Assembly (NCBI GenBank): GCA_934277975.1
Contig: CAKQWE010000002.1
Location: forward strand, 62,001-126,000
From: an uncultured Spirochaetales bacterium
GTDB taxonomy: Bacteria > Spirochaetota > Spirochaetia > Sphaerochaetales > Sphaerochaetaceae
Direction of reading: 5' to 3'
DNA length: 64,000 nucleotides
The notes beneath the pieces were generated by a model, which was given only the letters and a program-made list of their open reading frames with translations, was not told the origin of the DNA and did not search any database. Below are positions 51,061-60,334 of this stretch, in pieces. The position numbers were made by a program, and so were the translations under genes. Positions within the stretch are counted from its first letter, which is position 1. Every line of letters starts with the position of its first letter.

Positions 51061-51156
51061 AGGAACTTTCAAAACTATGCTTTGTGTGGATTGGACATGG
51101 ATTTCTAGCCGTGCAGGGCATGGCCAGGACGCATGAAGGAGTTTTGCAAGTTCCTC
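51061..51156. mobile_element. MITE-like element, short copy
   Basis: Inverted copy of the 20650 element, about 96 bp, keeping both ends and lacking the middle. Flanked by a perfect 5-bp direct repeat CTAAG (51056-51060 and 51157-51161). The left end matches the right end of the long copy over about 40 bp; the right end has one change in the terminal repeat. Confidence 0.7.
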
Positions 51157-51180
51157 CTAAGATGATGAAACGCGTCGTCG

Positions 51181-51942
51181 TTACAGCAGGTGCTTAACAA
51201 GCGGGCCATATTTCTCTTCCAGAGCCTTGTTGAACTCATCGCCTCCTGGGAGGTTCGCACTCTTGAACACCGGCGGAGTGAAACCTTTGGAGGCAAGGGC
51301 CTTTGCAACCTCCATCTCTATGCAGTTCATGACGAAGCAGTTGCAGAATGTGGATGTCGAGCCCATTGTGGCCTCACAGCCTTCCACTTCAGTGACGGCA
51401 TCGCCGTAGGGGAGGTGGTTGTCTATGTAGACATCAGCCTCTTCGAAGAGGTTCTTGTTGCTTGGATGCCTTGACCTTGCGCCTGCAGGGACCTTTGCGC
51501 AATAGGAGCTGGATGTTACGGCAATGGTCGTGACTCCACGCTTTCTGCATTCAAGGACGGCGTCTATGGTCATGGAGTTTATGCCATAGGCATTGACGAT
51601 TATCATGACCTCTCCCGGCTTGAAACCAACTCTATATGCATCGAGCACACCAATGGCATAGCCAGGTGTCCTTTCAATGATGTTGGAGCGCTTTGCACCA
51701 TGGATGAGGTTCGTACCAGGGTCAAGGATGGGGTTCCATGCCGCAAGGCCTCCGGCTCTCCAAAGGACTTCCTCTGCGCCCATGTTTGAGTGTCCGCCGG
51801 TTCCAAGGATATGGACCATGTGGTCTCCAATGATTGCGTTGGCTATGATGTCTGCGGCCTTTCTTATGGTTGGCTCCTCCTTTGCTATTCCTTCAATGAT
51901 TCCCTCTATTGTTTTTGCATATCTTTTTATTTCGTCTGACAT
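51181..51942 (-). CDS. SIS-domain protein (UPF0309 type), copy A
   Basis: 253 residues. Sugar isomerase fold with HILGTGGHSNMGAEE (about 43-57), LDPGTN and NAYGINSMTIDAVLECRKRG. These proteins probably handle phosphosugars. GGAGGAG before ATG 51942. Last gene of the operon SIS-nagB-galM-SIS; clearly homologous to the first gene at 53649. Confidence 0.85.
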   Translation of the reverse strand: MSDEIKRYAKTIEGIIEGIAKEEPTIRKAADIIANAIIGDHMVHILGTGGHSNMGAEEVLWRAGGLAAWNPILDPGTNLIHGAKRSNIIERTPGYAIGVLDAYRVGFKPGEVMIIVNAYGINSMTIDAVLECRKRGVTTIAVTSSSYCAKVPAGARSRHPSNKNLFEEADVYIDNHLPYGDAVTEVEGCEATMGSTSTFCNCFVMNCIEMEVAKALASKGFTPPVFKSANLPGGDEFNKALEEKYGPLVKHLL

Positions 51943-52805
51943 AACAACTCCTCCAAGTCTATTGTTTGTGTATAGGAGCGGCTTTCTCCGCTTTCCAATG
52001 TCCTGACAGCGAACTTTTCCTCTATTTTTCCGGAGGAAGTGCCAATGTCGGCCATTCCATCCCAGAATTCCAAACATACAAATGGGTTTTTGCCTCCAAC
52101 GGGGGCCCATACAAGCAAATACCGGAAACCTTCGCCGGACACCTTCGTGAAGACCTTCTCCAAATCACCTATGCCTACCCATGAGGCATCAAGCTCCTTC
52201 AAATCCAGAATGAGCGAAGAGCTTTCTATCAAACCTGCAAGAGGTACGACAGAACGACCTTCAAGGACATCGGCCTTTATTGTGCCGTCTGCAAGATCCA
52301 GGCATCCTGCGTGCTGTGGGGTGGAAAAGTGCAGGTAGCATTCCTCCTGGATGCGGGGCAGCTGGTAGGCGTAGTGCGAGCCAATGGAGTAGTACATGGT
52401 GCAGAGGCCTTCGTTTGAGACGTGGTATTTCACAACCAAAGAAAAGCCCTCAAGAGAGTACTCTATCCGTAGGCGGTATTCGAACGGGTACATTCCAAGC
52501 GTGGTCGAGTCGTAGTCGTCCTGAAGGACAAGACGGTCCGTACTGTGCAGTACGACCCCAAACTCCCGTTCCCGTGCAAAACCATGGCTTGGAATCCCGT
52601 ATTGGACGCCATTGTAGGTGTATATGCCATCCTTGCATTTTCCACAGAACGGAAAGCACAGCGCAGTGCGCCTTGGCCAAATGGAGGCATCGTACTTCCA
52701 TGCGTGGTCAAATCCGGTACGCTTGCATACAAGAGACTCTACAAGACCTCCAACCGTGTTCAGAGAGGCTTTGATGCAGTCGTTTTCAAGAACCAGTACG
52801 GACAT
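51927..52805 (-). CDS. Aldose 1-epimerase family protein
   Basis: 292 residues of the galactose mutarotase fold (DUF4432/aldose epimerase-like), with CFPFCGKC, GIPSHGFARE and GSHYAYQLP. The HGFAR motif provides the catalytic-type His. Interconverts sugar anomers. Starts 12 bases after the nagB stop without its own ribosome site (translational coupling) and overlaps the SIS gene by 16 bases. Confidence 0.85.
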   Translation of the reverse strand: MSVLVLENDCIKASLNTVGGLVESLVCKRTGFDHAWKYDASIWPRRTALCFPFCGKCKDGIYTYNGVQYGIPSHGFAREREFGVVLHSTDRLVLQDDYDSTTLGMYPFEYRLRIEYSLEGFSLVVKYHVSNEGLCTMYYSIGSHYAYQLPRIQEECYLHFSTPQHAGCLDLADGTIKADVLEGRSVVPLAGLIESSSLILDLKELDASWVGIGDLEKVFTKVSGEGFRYLLVWAPVGGKNPFVCLEFWDGMADIGTSSGKIEEKFAVRTLESGESRSYTQTIDLEELLCQTK

Positions 52806-52816
52806 GTTCGACAAAT

Positions 52817-53587
52817 CTACAGAATCATTGCCGCCGAATCCTTGTCAAGGTACAGGCGTGCATCGGGCTGATTGCGGAGCGCTGTGGCTGGACATTTCTC
52901 TCCAATCTCATCGTTGAGCATATGGTACACTGCATTGGCTTTGGTTGGTGCAGGTACGCTGCAGAACATGTGCTTTGCTCTAAGGAGGGCTGGAATCGTT
53001 ACCGTGAAAGCGTACTTTGGAACTTCGTCGAACGAATCGAAGCACCCGTCATGGACCTGCTGCATACGGCAGACATCTTCAAGTTCCACAATCTTCACCC
53101 CCTTTGGGTCATGGAAATCCGCAACGCTTGGGTCGTTGAACGCAATGTGGCCGTTTTCGCCAATGCCAAGAAGACATACATCCAAAGGATGCTTTTCAAG
53201 AAGCTGAGAGTATCCTAGAGCCTCCTCTTCGCAGTCGTATGCATTCCCATTGATGAGGTTCACGCTCTTGAACGGCATTCTGTCGAAGATCGCCTTCTTT
53301 AGGAAGTTCCTGAAACTTGCGCGGTGGTTTGGATCAATGCCAACGTATTCATCCATGTGGAATGCATTTATGCGTGACCAGTCTATGCCGTCCGCTTCAA
53401 GCAATGCCGCCAATGTCTCGTTCTGCGAAGGAGCTGCAGCGAACATGACGTTGATCTCCTCCTTGAACGAAAGAAGCTCCCTTATCACGATGGCGGCTTC
53501 TTTTCCTGCGCAGTCGCCCATCTCCTTTCTTGTATCGAACACCTTCACGACAAGTTTGTCCTTGTCGAATTCCTTCAACAATGCCAT
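52817..53587 (-). CDS. nagB: Glucosamine-6-phosphate deaminase
   Basis: 256 residues. Converts glucosamine 6-phosphate to fructose 6-phosphate and ammonia. Motifs MFAAAPSQNETLAAL, FHMDEYVGI and LGIGENGHIAFNDP are complete. AGGGGG lies before ATG 53587; the frame is open 28 codons further up, overlapping the SIS gene. Confidence 0.92.
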   Translation of the reverse strand: MALLKEFDKDKLVVKVFDTRKEMGDCAGKEAAIVIRELLSFKEEINVMFAAAPSQNETLAALLEADGIDWSRINAFHMDEYVGIDPNHRASFRNFLKKAIFDRMPFKSVNLINGNAYDCEEEALGYSQLLEKHPLDVCLLGIGENGHIAFNDPSVADFHDPKGVKIVELEDVCRMQQVHDGCFDSFDEVPKYAFTVTIPALLRAKHMFCSVPAPTKANAVYHMLNDEIGEKCPATALRNQPDARLYLDKDSAAMIL

Positions 53588-53648
53588 ATCAACCCCCTTG
53601 GATTCTTCTTTTAGACCGATGTCCCTGAGCCCTGCAATCGACGATGGC

Positions 53649-54398
53649 TCAAAGATGACGCAGTATGCCAAAATACTTGTCCATCCCAGCTTGGTTGGAC
53701 TCCGTTCCGCCTGGAATGTTTCCGCTTATCCATACAGGTGGCTTGATGCCCCTCTTTGCCAGTATTTCACAGGCCTTTGCGTTTATCGCATCCACAATGA
53801 AGATGTTTGCAATCGTGGAAGTAGGTGATACCTTGAAGTTGTAGCCTTCAAGGCTTACGACGGCCTCTCCAAACGGTGTGTAGCTGTCAATCACGACATC
53901 TGCAAGGTCGCATAGATTCTGACGGCTTGGGTGTCTTCCGGCAAAGTCATCAGGTATGGAATGGCTTAGCTTTGGAGACGTGATTGCAACCACTGTGACT
54001 CCAAGCCTCTTGCATTCGAGCACGGTGTCTATGGAACATGTGTTGATTCCGTATGCGTTGAACTGAAGCATGACATCGCCTTTCTTCACTTTGTAGTACC
54101 TAAGGACGTTCTGGGCATAGCCCTGCACCTTCTCGCACCAACGTGTCGCACCATGCTCGCAGCTCAAGCCTGGATCCAGAATCACATTGCAGGGAATAAG
54201 GTTGCCCGCTCTGTGGCACATCTCGGTTGCAACCATGTTGGAGTGTCCACCTGATCCAAATACATGGAAGACGTTCCCGCTTTGGACTGCATCTGCAACA
54301 AGTTCAGCCGCCTTTCCAATAGGCTCCTGTTGCTCCTTCATTATATTGTCGAGAAGTCCTTTTACGGACTCATAGTATTGCTTTACTGCTTCTTCCAT
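53649..54398 (-). CDS. SIS-domain protein (UPF0309 type), copy B
   Basis: 249 residues with HVFGSGGHSNMVATEM, LDPGLSCEHGATRW and NAYGINTCSIDTVLECKRLG, about 40 percent like copy A by eye. First gene of the operon, transcribed from TTGACA-17-TACTAT; the shared operator lies just upstream of the -35. Probably a phosphosugar isomerase or binding protein of amino-sugar metabolism. Confidence 0.85.
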   Translation of the reverse strand: MEEAVKQYYESVKGLLDNIMKEQQEPIGKAAELVADAVQSGNVFHVFGSGGHSNMVATEMCHRAGNLIPCNVILDPGLSCEHGATRWCEKVQGYAQNVLRYYKVKKGDVMLQFNAYGINTCSIDTVLECKRLGVTVVAITSPKLSHSIPDDFAGRHPSRQNLCDLADVVIDSYTPFGEAVVSLEGYNFKVSPTSTIANIFIVDAINAKACEILAKRGIKPPVWISGNIPGGTESNQAGMDKYFGILRHL

Positions 54399-54456
54399 CT
54401 CTTCACCTTCTTCTTGGAACCCAGTTTGAACCCAAAGCTCCTTTTACCCTTATGAA

Positions 54457-54485
54457 ATAGTAGAGCTCATGGCAAATCGTGTCAA
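54457..54485 (-). promoter_or_regulatory. Promoter of the SIS-nagB-galM-SIS operon
   Basis: Minus strand TTGACA (54480-54485), 17 bases, TACTAT (54457-54462). Confidence 0.8.
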
Positions 54486-54491
54486 TTAATT

Positions 54492-54504
54492 TGTTTACTA
54501 AACA
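54492..54504. promoter_or_regulatory. Shared operator, SIS operon copy
   Basis: TGTTTACTAAACA, a 13-bp palindrome about one base centre, 6 bp upstream of the -35. The identical 13-mer lies before oppA at 63850. The sequence resembles ROK/NagC-like operators. Confidence 0.65.
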
Positions 54505-54524
54505 TGTAAATTCTGTGATTGCAA

Positions 54525-55661
54525 TCAGTTCTGCAGGTCTTTCTCTTTAACGAGCAGGCCTGTAAGAACAAATCCCCCTGCACATGCAACGGCAAGTCCT
54601 AGCAGGTAGTTCAACATGTTTGCAACTGGAGATCCCGCACCCGCTGTCATGAGCGGCAAAGCCAATAGACCTGACGGTCCCCATCCTGCACAGCCAACTT
54701 TCGTAGCTACTATGAAAGCACCACCAAAACCCGCGCCAAGACAGGTTGTAAGGAATACCTTTGCGTGAGGTACCGTAACACCGTAGAGAAGGGCCGATCC
54801 AATACCCATCATACCTGGAAGTATCCCTCCTGCAGCCGTGGCCCTTAGATCGTCGTTTCCATAGCGCTTGGCTTTGAGCATTGCTGAGAGCCCCGCGCCA
54901 ACCTGACTGGCTCCTGCCATTGCAAGGACAGGGTACAGCGTTATGCTCCCCGTGGCTTCAAGCTGTATGGCATAGAGCGCTATGAATGCAAACTGCAGAC
55001 CAAAGAGGTTTGCAGGCAGGAAAAGTGCCGCGCATATATAGCCGCTTGCAAGCCTCACCGCAAGGCTTTCGTTTGTGGTCAGAAACTCCAAAGCACTGCA
55101 CAGAAGGTTGGATATGAATCCAAATACTGGCATGAAGACGAATATGCAAGGCAACAGGCATACCAGAAACGCTATGAACGGTGTGACGACGACATCAAGA
55201 GTCCTGTTCATCCTTTTGTGGAGGAATCCCTCGATGACGCTCAAAAGCCATACCCCAAAGATTACGGTCATGACACCGCCGCTTCCGGTTCTTAGTATGG
55301 ATGTAAGAGGGTTTGCCTCGTTGTAAAGCCCCACTATGGACGACAGCTTGTCTATACCGTCCAAGCATGTCGCCATTCCAAGCATTCCTCCACATATTTG
55401 ACTGCATCCAAAGCATTTGGCGGCAGAGAACCCTATCCAGGCGGAAAGGTACGTGGTGAATGCTGTGTTCACAAGGCTAAGAAGCGTATGGACTGCGCTC
55501 CAGAATGGGTGTTCTGCAAAATCAGGCATGAACTGGGAAAGAAGTGATGCAAACCCTGCACACAAGCCTGCAACCACGAATCCCGGCAGAAGGGGGATGA
55601 ATATCTCCCCAAGCTTTTTGAACGGGCTTGTCTTGGATGGCAAAGTCGTGCTTGCATTCAT
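54525..55661 (-). CDS. PTS EIIC-like sugar permease without EIIB
   Basis: 378 residues from ATG 55661 (after GAAGGTG); ATG 55688 overlapping the kinase stop is possible. About ten helices with the EIIC blocks of the glucose/GlcNAc superfamily (LLPGFVVAGL, GGVMTVIFGVWLLS, LLPCIFVFMPVFGF). No EIIB cysteine domain or EIIA is attached or nearby. It follows a sugar kinase and MurQ, so uptake of MurNAc or GlcNAc without phosphotransfer is likely. Confidence 0.8.
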   Translation of the reverse strand: MNASTTLPSKTSPFKKLGEIFIPLLPGFVVAGLCAGFASLLSQFMPDFAEHPFWSAVHTLLSLVNTAFTTYLSAWIGFSAAKCFGCSQICGGMLGMATCLDGIDKLSSIVGLYNEANPLTSILRTGSGGVMTVIFGVWLLSVIEGFLHKRMNRTLDVVVTPFIAFLVCLLPCIFVFMPVFGFISNLLCSALEFLTTNESLAVRLASGYICAALFLPANLFGLQFAFIALYAIQLEATGSITLYPVLAMAGASQVGAGLSAMLKAKRYGNDDLRATAAGGILPGMMGIGSALLYGVTVPHAKVFLTTCLGAGFGGAFIVATKVGCAGWGPSGLLALPLMTAGAGSPVANMLNYLLGLAVACAGGFVLTGLLVKEKDLQN

Positions 55662-55684
55662 ATTTGCACCTTCTTCCAAACTGT

Positions 55685-56614
55685 TCATTTGAGCATTTCC
55701 AGAGCCATCATTGCGGCCCCTGTAGCGGCATCGTGGATTGGGTCCATGCATATCTTGTCCCTATCGACTTCACCAAGCTTTGATATGAAAGCAGCCCTTA
55801 GGTTCGTCTTGTTGGAAAGAAGACCTCCAAGCATTGCAACACATACCTTTTCGACTCCAAGTTTGCATGAGACGGCCTCTACAAGCTGCACCAGTGAAAA
55901 GGCGTTCTTCCTTACTATGCACTGAGCTATCTTGTCTCCCTGCGAGCAGGCCTTTTCAACGATTGGAGCTATGGCTGCAACCGCGCTCTTGTCTTTGGTG
56001 TAGACATAGGAGATTATCTCGGCTCTGGATTCCAGGTTCATGTCCTGCTTCAGCAGCTCTTGTATGAGCGTAGGCTCTCCGTATCCGTCGTATGCCCTTG
56101 CAACAGCGGCCAGCGCATCCCGTCCAAGGCCGTAGCCGCTACCTTCGTCACCAATCAGATGCCCCCAGCCACCTGCACGCTCAAACGAACCGGTTGCGCT
56201 CTTTCCAAAGCAAATGGAGCCTGTTCCAGCTATGATTCCAATGCCTCCCTTGCCGTCCAGAGCTCCGCACAGTGCTATCTCATGGTCCCCAACGAGTTTC
56301 CAGTTCTGTATCCCAAACTGCTTCATGTGGACGGCTATTAGCTTCTCCATCTTCCTGTTGCTTATGCCCGCAGCTCCAATGCAAAGAGCCATGCATGTTC
56401 CAACAGAGGTGATGTAGAGGCATATTCTGTCAAGAAGCGATTCAAAGGCCTTCTCTCCAATGCTGTTCAGATTGAAAGCTCCAAACTGCTTGGACGATAT
56501 CTTCTTCCCCTTGAGGTTCCAACATAGAACCCTCGTTTTCGTTCCGCCACCGTCTATGCCAGCGACGAACTCCAAGTCGTTCGAATTAATTCCGTCATTG
56601 TTCGTTCTGTTCAT
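55685..56614 (-). CDS. BadF/BadG-family N-acetylglucosamine/N-acetylmuramate kinase
   Basis: 309 residues. Phosphate 1 motif GIDGGGTKTRV (about 19-29), GDHEIALCGAL, IAGTGSICFGK and GDEGSGYGLGRDAL match NagK/MurK proteins, which phosphorylate GlcNAc and/or MurNAc. ATGA overlap with murQ upstream and close contact with EIIC downstream. MurK-like activity fits the MurQ context. Confidence 0.88.
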   Translation of the reverse strand: MNRTNNDGINSNDLEFVAGIDGGGTKTRVLCWNLKGKKISSKQFGAFNLNSIGEKAFESLLDRICLYITSVGTCMALCIGAAGISNRKMEKLIAVHMKQFGIQNWKLVGDHEIALCGALDGKGGIGIIAGTGSICFGKSATGSFERAGGWGHLIGDEGSGYGLGRDALAAVARAYDGYGEPTLIQELLKQDMNLESRAEIISYVYTKDKSAVAAIAPIVEKACSQGDKIAQCIVRKNAFSLVQLVEAVSCKLGVEKVCVAMLGGLLSNKTNLRAAFISKLGEVDRDKICMDPIHDAATGAAMMALEMLK

Positions 56615-57516
56615 TTCAAGGCTTCCCTTACATGGCCTTTTGAGGCTTCAAGCTTTGTCTCCGCTTCTTTGCGGGAGCAGTCGGCCATTATCATGACGAT
56701 CGCTTTCTTCACGCTTCCACCGGCCTTCTCCAAAGTGGCCTTTGCCTCGTCTCTGGAAACGCCTGTGACCTCCATGACGATGTTCTGCGCCCTTACATGA
56801 AGCTTCTCGTTGGACTGCATCACATCCACCATGAGGTTCTTGTAGCATTTTCCAATGCCCACCATGCTTGCAGTGGATATCATGTTGAGCACAAGCTTCT
56901 GCGCCGTGCCTGACTTGAGCCTTGTCGAGCCGGTAAGCACCTCAGGTCCAACGACGACCTCTATGGCAAGTTTGGCCACCTTTCCTATGGCACAACCCTC
57001 GTTGCAGGATATCGCAACGGTCTTGCATCCAAGCTCGTTCGCATACTCAAGGCCTCCTATCACATAGGGGGTCCTCCCGCTTGCCGCAAGGCCAACCACC
57101 GTATCCTTCTTCCCAAGGCCGATTTCCTTGAGGTCGTCCTTTCCAAGTTCTTTGCTGTCCTCCGCACCTTCAACGGCCTTTATGAACGCACTTGGACCTC
57201 CTGCTATGAGACCCACGACCATCTGTGCAGGGACTCCAAAGGTTGGCGGACACTCAGAGGCGTCCACAACCCCAAGCCTTCCGCTTGTTCCAGCTCCCAT
57301 GTATATGATGCGTCCGCCTTGTTCAAGCGATTCTATGCACCACTGCACGGCCTGGGCAATCTCTCCAAGGTGTGGCTTTATGGCAAGAGGGACTTTTGCA
57401 TCCTCGTCGTTCATGAGGGTGACGACCTCAAGCGGCGTCATCCTGTCAAGTTCAAGCGAGGCTTGGTTCCGTGTCTCAGTCGTCATTCTGCTAAGGTCTA
57501 TCTTTGTGTCGTTCAT
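56611..57516 (-). CDS. murQ: N-acetylmuramic acid 6-phosphate etherase
   Basis: 301 residues. Cleaves MurNAc 6-phosphate to GlcNAc 6-phosphate and lactate. Motifs GAGTSGRLGVVDASECPPTFG and GAEDSKELG (catalytic Glu) complete, plus the UBA-like C-terminal helices. GGAGA lies before ATG 57516; a start 10 codons up lacks one. Operon with the kinase and permease. Confidence 0.95.
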   Translation of the reverse strand: MNDTKIDLSRMTTETRNQASLELDRMTPLEVVTLMNDEDAKVPLAIKPHLGEIAQAVQWCIESLEQGGRIIYMGAGTSGRLGVVDASECPPTFGVPAQMVVGLIAGGPSAFIKAVEGAEDSKELGKDDLKEIGLGKKDTVVGLAASGRTPYVIGGLEYANELGCKTVAISCNEGCAIGKVAKLAIEVVVGPEVLTGSTRLKSGTAQKLVLNMISTASMVGIGKCYKNLMVDVMQSNEKLHVRAQNIVMEVTGVSRDEAKATLEKAGGSVKKAIVMIMADCSRKEAETKLEASKGHVREALK

Positions 57517-57567
57517 ATGGTTTCTCCATAAGAGGTCGTTCCTCATTGGTGGACTTCCTCTTGAAAT

Positions 57568-58335
57568 TCAGTTTTCCTTCTTCTCTTCAAAGAAATAGGC
57601 GAAGGCCTTTTCGACCGCTGGGTCCCAGAAGTTCCAGTTGTGGACTCCGTTCCAGCTTTCGAATCTGCAGTCCAGACCTGCATAGGCAAGTTCCCTTGCA
57701 AACCTTTCGTTCTGCTCCAAAAGTCCGTCCTGTCTTCCGCAGGACATATAGAAGCGTGGAAACTCAAATGCAGGACGGTCCGAATCCTTGAAGTCATCAA
57801 GCATTGCAAACAGGTCACAGTCATGAGGTATGGTGCGACCATCTCCAAACATGGCTTCGTATTCAAGCGCCCTTTGGCCCTGCATGTTTGCAACGCTGTC
57901 CGCCATGTCCGTCACAGCCGAGAACGTGGCGCATCCTTCGTAGCGGCCTGGATTGTTGAATACGCTCTTGAGCGAGCCGTAGCCTCCCATGGAAAGGCCC
58001 ATTATGTAGTTGAGCTTCCTTTCCTGCGATAGTCCGAACATATTGGAGCATAGCTTTGGAAGCTCCTCTGATACGAACGTGAAGTAGGGGAGCCCCAGCT
58101 TCATGTCGCAGTAGAAGCTCCTTTGAACCTCCGGAATCACCACGGCCACGTTGTAGCGCCGCGCATAGCGTTCAACGCTCGTATAGCGGGCCCAACCCGT
58201 GCAGTTGTCGGCAAGGCCGTGTAGCAGGTACACGACCTTGACCTTGGAACAGTCAATGCTCTCGGGAAGGAACACCGTCATGGAAGTTCCCATGTCCAGC
58301 GTCTCGGAACGGAAATCACAGCGGATATGCGCCAT
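57568..58335 (-). CDS. Alpha/beta hydrolase, esterase D family
   Basis: 255 residues. LLHGLADNCTGWAR, nucleophile elbow GLSMGGYG (Ser about 117), Asp region CGRQDGLLEQN and catalytic His in GVHNWNFWD. Close to tributyrin esterase/S-formylglutathione hydrolase-like proteins. ATG 58335 lies six bases after AGGAGG; the previous codon is also ATG. It lies between opp and murQ genes, so it may deacylate imported material. Confidence 0.87.
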   Translation of the reverse strand: MAHIRCDFRSETLDMGTSMTVFLPESIDCSKVKVVYLLHGLADNCTGWARYTSVERYARRYNVAVVIPEVQRSFYCDMKLGLPYFTFVSEELPKLCSNMFGLSQERKLNYIMGLSMGGYGSLKSVFNNPGRYEGCATFSAVTDMADSVANMQGQRALEYEAMFGDGRTIPHDCDLFAMLDDFKDSDRPAFEFPRFYMSCGRQDGLLEQNERFARELAYAGLDCRFESWNGVHNWNFWDPAVEKAFAYFFEEKKEN

Positions 58336-58360
58336 CATTCACCTCCTTGGAAAGCCTTCG

Positions 58361-59320
58361 TCAATTGCCTTCCGTACAGGATACGAAGTGTCCCGGCTTC
58401 ACTTCCTTGAGGCAATGCCCTTCCTTGCACTTTTCGCTTGCATACGGGCAGCGAGGTGCGAAGCGGCATCCAGGAGCCGGATTGATTGGACTTGAAACCT
58501 CACCTGAGATCGTCACGCGCTCCCTGTTGCGCCTTGAAAGGTCAATCGTAGGGATCGAGTTCAAAAGCGCCTTTGTGTATGGGTGGATTGGGTTGGCGAA
58601 AAGCTCGCTGGAGCTTGTGTACTCGACCACCTGACCCATGTACATGACCATGATGTCGTCGCTTATGTGCTTCACGACTGCAAGGTCGTGGGTTATGAAC
58701 ATATAGCTTAGCTTGTGGCTGTCCTGAAGGTCCATGAGCAGGTTCAGGATCTGCGCCTGTATGGAGACGTCAAGTGCCGACACCGGCTCATCGCAGACTA
58801 TGAACTTTGGATCCAGTATCATTGACCTTGCAAGTCCAACTCTCTGTCTCATCCCTCCATCGAGCTCGTGCGGGTAGAGGTTGGAGTAGTGGGAAGGAAG
58901 GCCGCACATGTCCATTATGTGGTCAACCTTCTCCTTGAGCTGTGCGGATGAGAGCTCGTTCTTCTTGTTCAGCACCTCAAGGGGTTCTGAGATAAGGGCT
59001 CTTATGGACATCCTTGGATCAAGGGAGCTGTATGGATCCTGGAAGATCATCTGCATGTTCCTCTGGACCTTGTGCATGTCGCGCTTGGAGTATTTGAGGA
59101 TGTCTTCGCCTTCGTAGAGGACCTGTCCGCTTGTGGCCTGATGGAGTCTGAGTACAGTTCTTCCAAGAGTGGACTTTCCGCAGCCTGATTCCCCTACGAC
59201 ACCAAGAGTCTTTCCCTCGTATATCTTGAAGTTCACATCCTCAACGGCATGGAGCTGCCCTTTTGGTGTCTTGAAGTATTTGCAAAGGTTCACGGCTTCT
59301 ACCAATGGTCTATCCATCAT
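58361..59320 (-). CDS. oppF: Oligopeptide ABC transporter ATP-binding protein OppF
   Basis: 319 residues. Walker A GESGCGKST, signature ELDGGMRQR (in place of LSGGQ), Walker B CDEPVSALD. C-terminal cysteine motif PGCRFAPRCPYASEKC typical of OppD/OppF iron-sulfur tails. Overlaps oppD. Confidence 0.93.
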   Translation of the reverse strand: MMDRPLVEAVNLCKYFKTPKGQLHAVEDVNFKIYEGKTLGVVGESGCGKSTLGRTVLRLHQATSGQVLYEGEDILKYSKRDMHKVQRNMQMIFQDPYSSLDPRMSIRALISEPLEVLNKKNELSSAQLKEKVDHIMDMCGLPSHYSNLYPHELDGGMRQRVGLARSMILDPKFIVCDEPVSALDVSIQAQILNLLMDLQDSHKLSYMFITHDLAVVKHISDDIMVMYMGQVVEYTSSSELFANPIHPYTKALLNSIPTIDLSRRNRERVTISGEVSSPINPAPGCRFAPRCPYASEKCKEGHCLKEVKPGHFVSCTEGN

Positions 59321-60321
59321 TTGGCCTCCTTGTTGGTGTTGTCATAGAGATGGCACAGGATGAGATGTCCATCCTTCTCGTGCATTGTAGGAGGAGTCGT
59401 CCTGCACTTCTCCATGCAGTGCGGACAGCGGTCTGCAAAGCAGCAGCCTGCAGGGATGTGCCTTGGATCTGCCATGTGGCCAGGGATTGGCTTGAGCCTC
59501 TTTTCGTCCTTCGTGAGGTCTGGAATGCAGTTTATGAGACCTGCGGTGTACGGGTGCTTCTCTTCGCTTGCGAAGATCTGCTCAACCGTTCCGTGCTCCA
59601 CAACGCGGCCGGCGTAGATTACGGAAACGTTGTCGCAGAACTCCGCCACGACGCCAAGGTCATGGGTTATGAGGACCACTGCTGAGTTGAACTCGTCCTT
59701 GAGCCTTCTCATGAGCTCGAGTATCTGAGCCTGTATGGTGACGTCCAAAGCTGTAGTAGGCTCGTCTGCAAGAAGAAGTTCAGGCTCTGCAATGAGGGCC
59801 ATTGCTATGACGATCCTCTGTTTCATTCCACCAGAGAACTGGTGAGGGTATTCTCCCTTTCTGGAAGCGGGGATTCCAACGAGCTGGAGCATTCTGTCCA
59901 CCTTCTCCTGCTTCTGTTCCTTGGAAAGGTTGGGGAAGTGGAGATGAAGCACTTCATAGACCTGTTCGCCAACCGTCTTGGTTGGGTTGAGGCTCGTCAT
60001 TGGGTCCTGGAATATCATTGATATCCTTCGTCCTCTGAGGCCCAGCATATAGCTGTCAGGCTTTCCCAAAAGCTCTTCGCCGTCGTATTTGATCGATCCG
60101 CTTGCAATTTTACCAACCTTCTTTGGAAGCAGCTGCAGTATGGAAAGTGCAAGGGTGGTCTTTCCGGCTCCTGTCTCGCCTACCAATCCTAGTTTCTCAC
60201 CTTTCTTGAGGGAGAGATTGAGACCGTTTACGGCGTAGACCACAGCGTCATCGGTATTGTACTGGACGTGTAGGTCCTTGATTTCAAGGAGGTTGTCGTC
60301 TTTGTGTATTTCGTTTGGCAT
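59317..60321 (-). CDS. oppD: Oligopeptide ABC transporter ATP-binding protein OppD
   Basis: 334 residues. Walker A GETGAGKTT, FSGGMKQR signature, ADEPTTALDVT. C-terminal CCFADRCPHCMEKC. Pairs with OppF. Confidence 0.93.
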   Translation of the reverse strand: MPNEIHKDDNLLEIKDLHVQYNTDDAVVYAVNGLNLSLKKGEKLGLVGETGAGKTTLALSILQLLPKKVGKIASGSIKYDGEELLGKPDSYMLGLRGRRISMIFQDPMTSLNPTKTVGEQVYEVLHLHFPNLSKEQKQEKVDRMLQLVGIPASRKGEYPHQFSGGMKQRIVIAMALIAEPELLLADEPTTALDVTIQAQILELMRRLKDEFNSAVVLITHDLGVVAEFCDNVSVIYAGRVVEHGTVEQIFASEEKHPYTAGLINCIPDLTKDEKRLKPIPGHMADPRHIPAGCCFADRCPHCMEKCRTTPPTMHEKDGHLILCHLYDNTNKEAK

Positions 60322-60334
60322 TGTCGTCTCCTTG

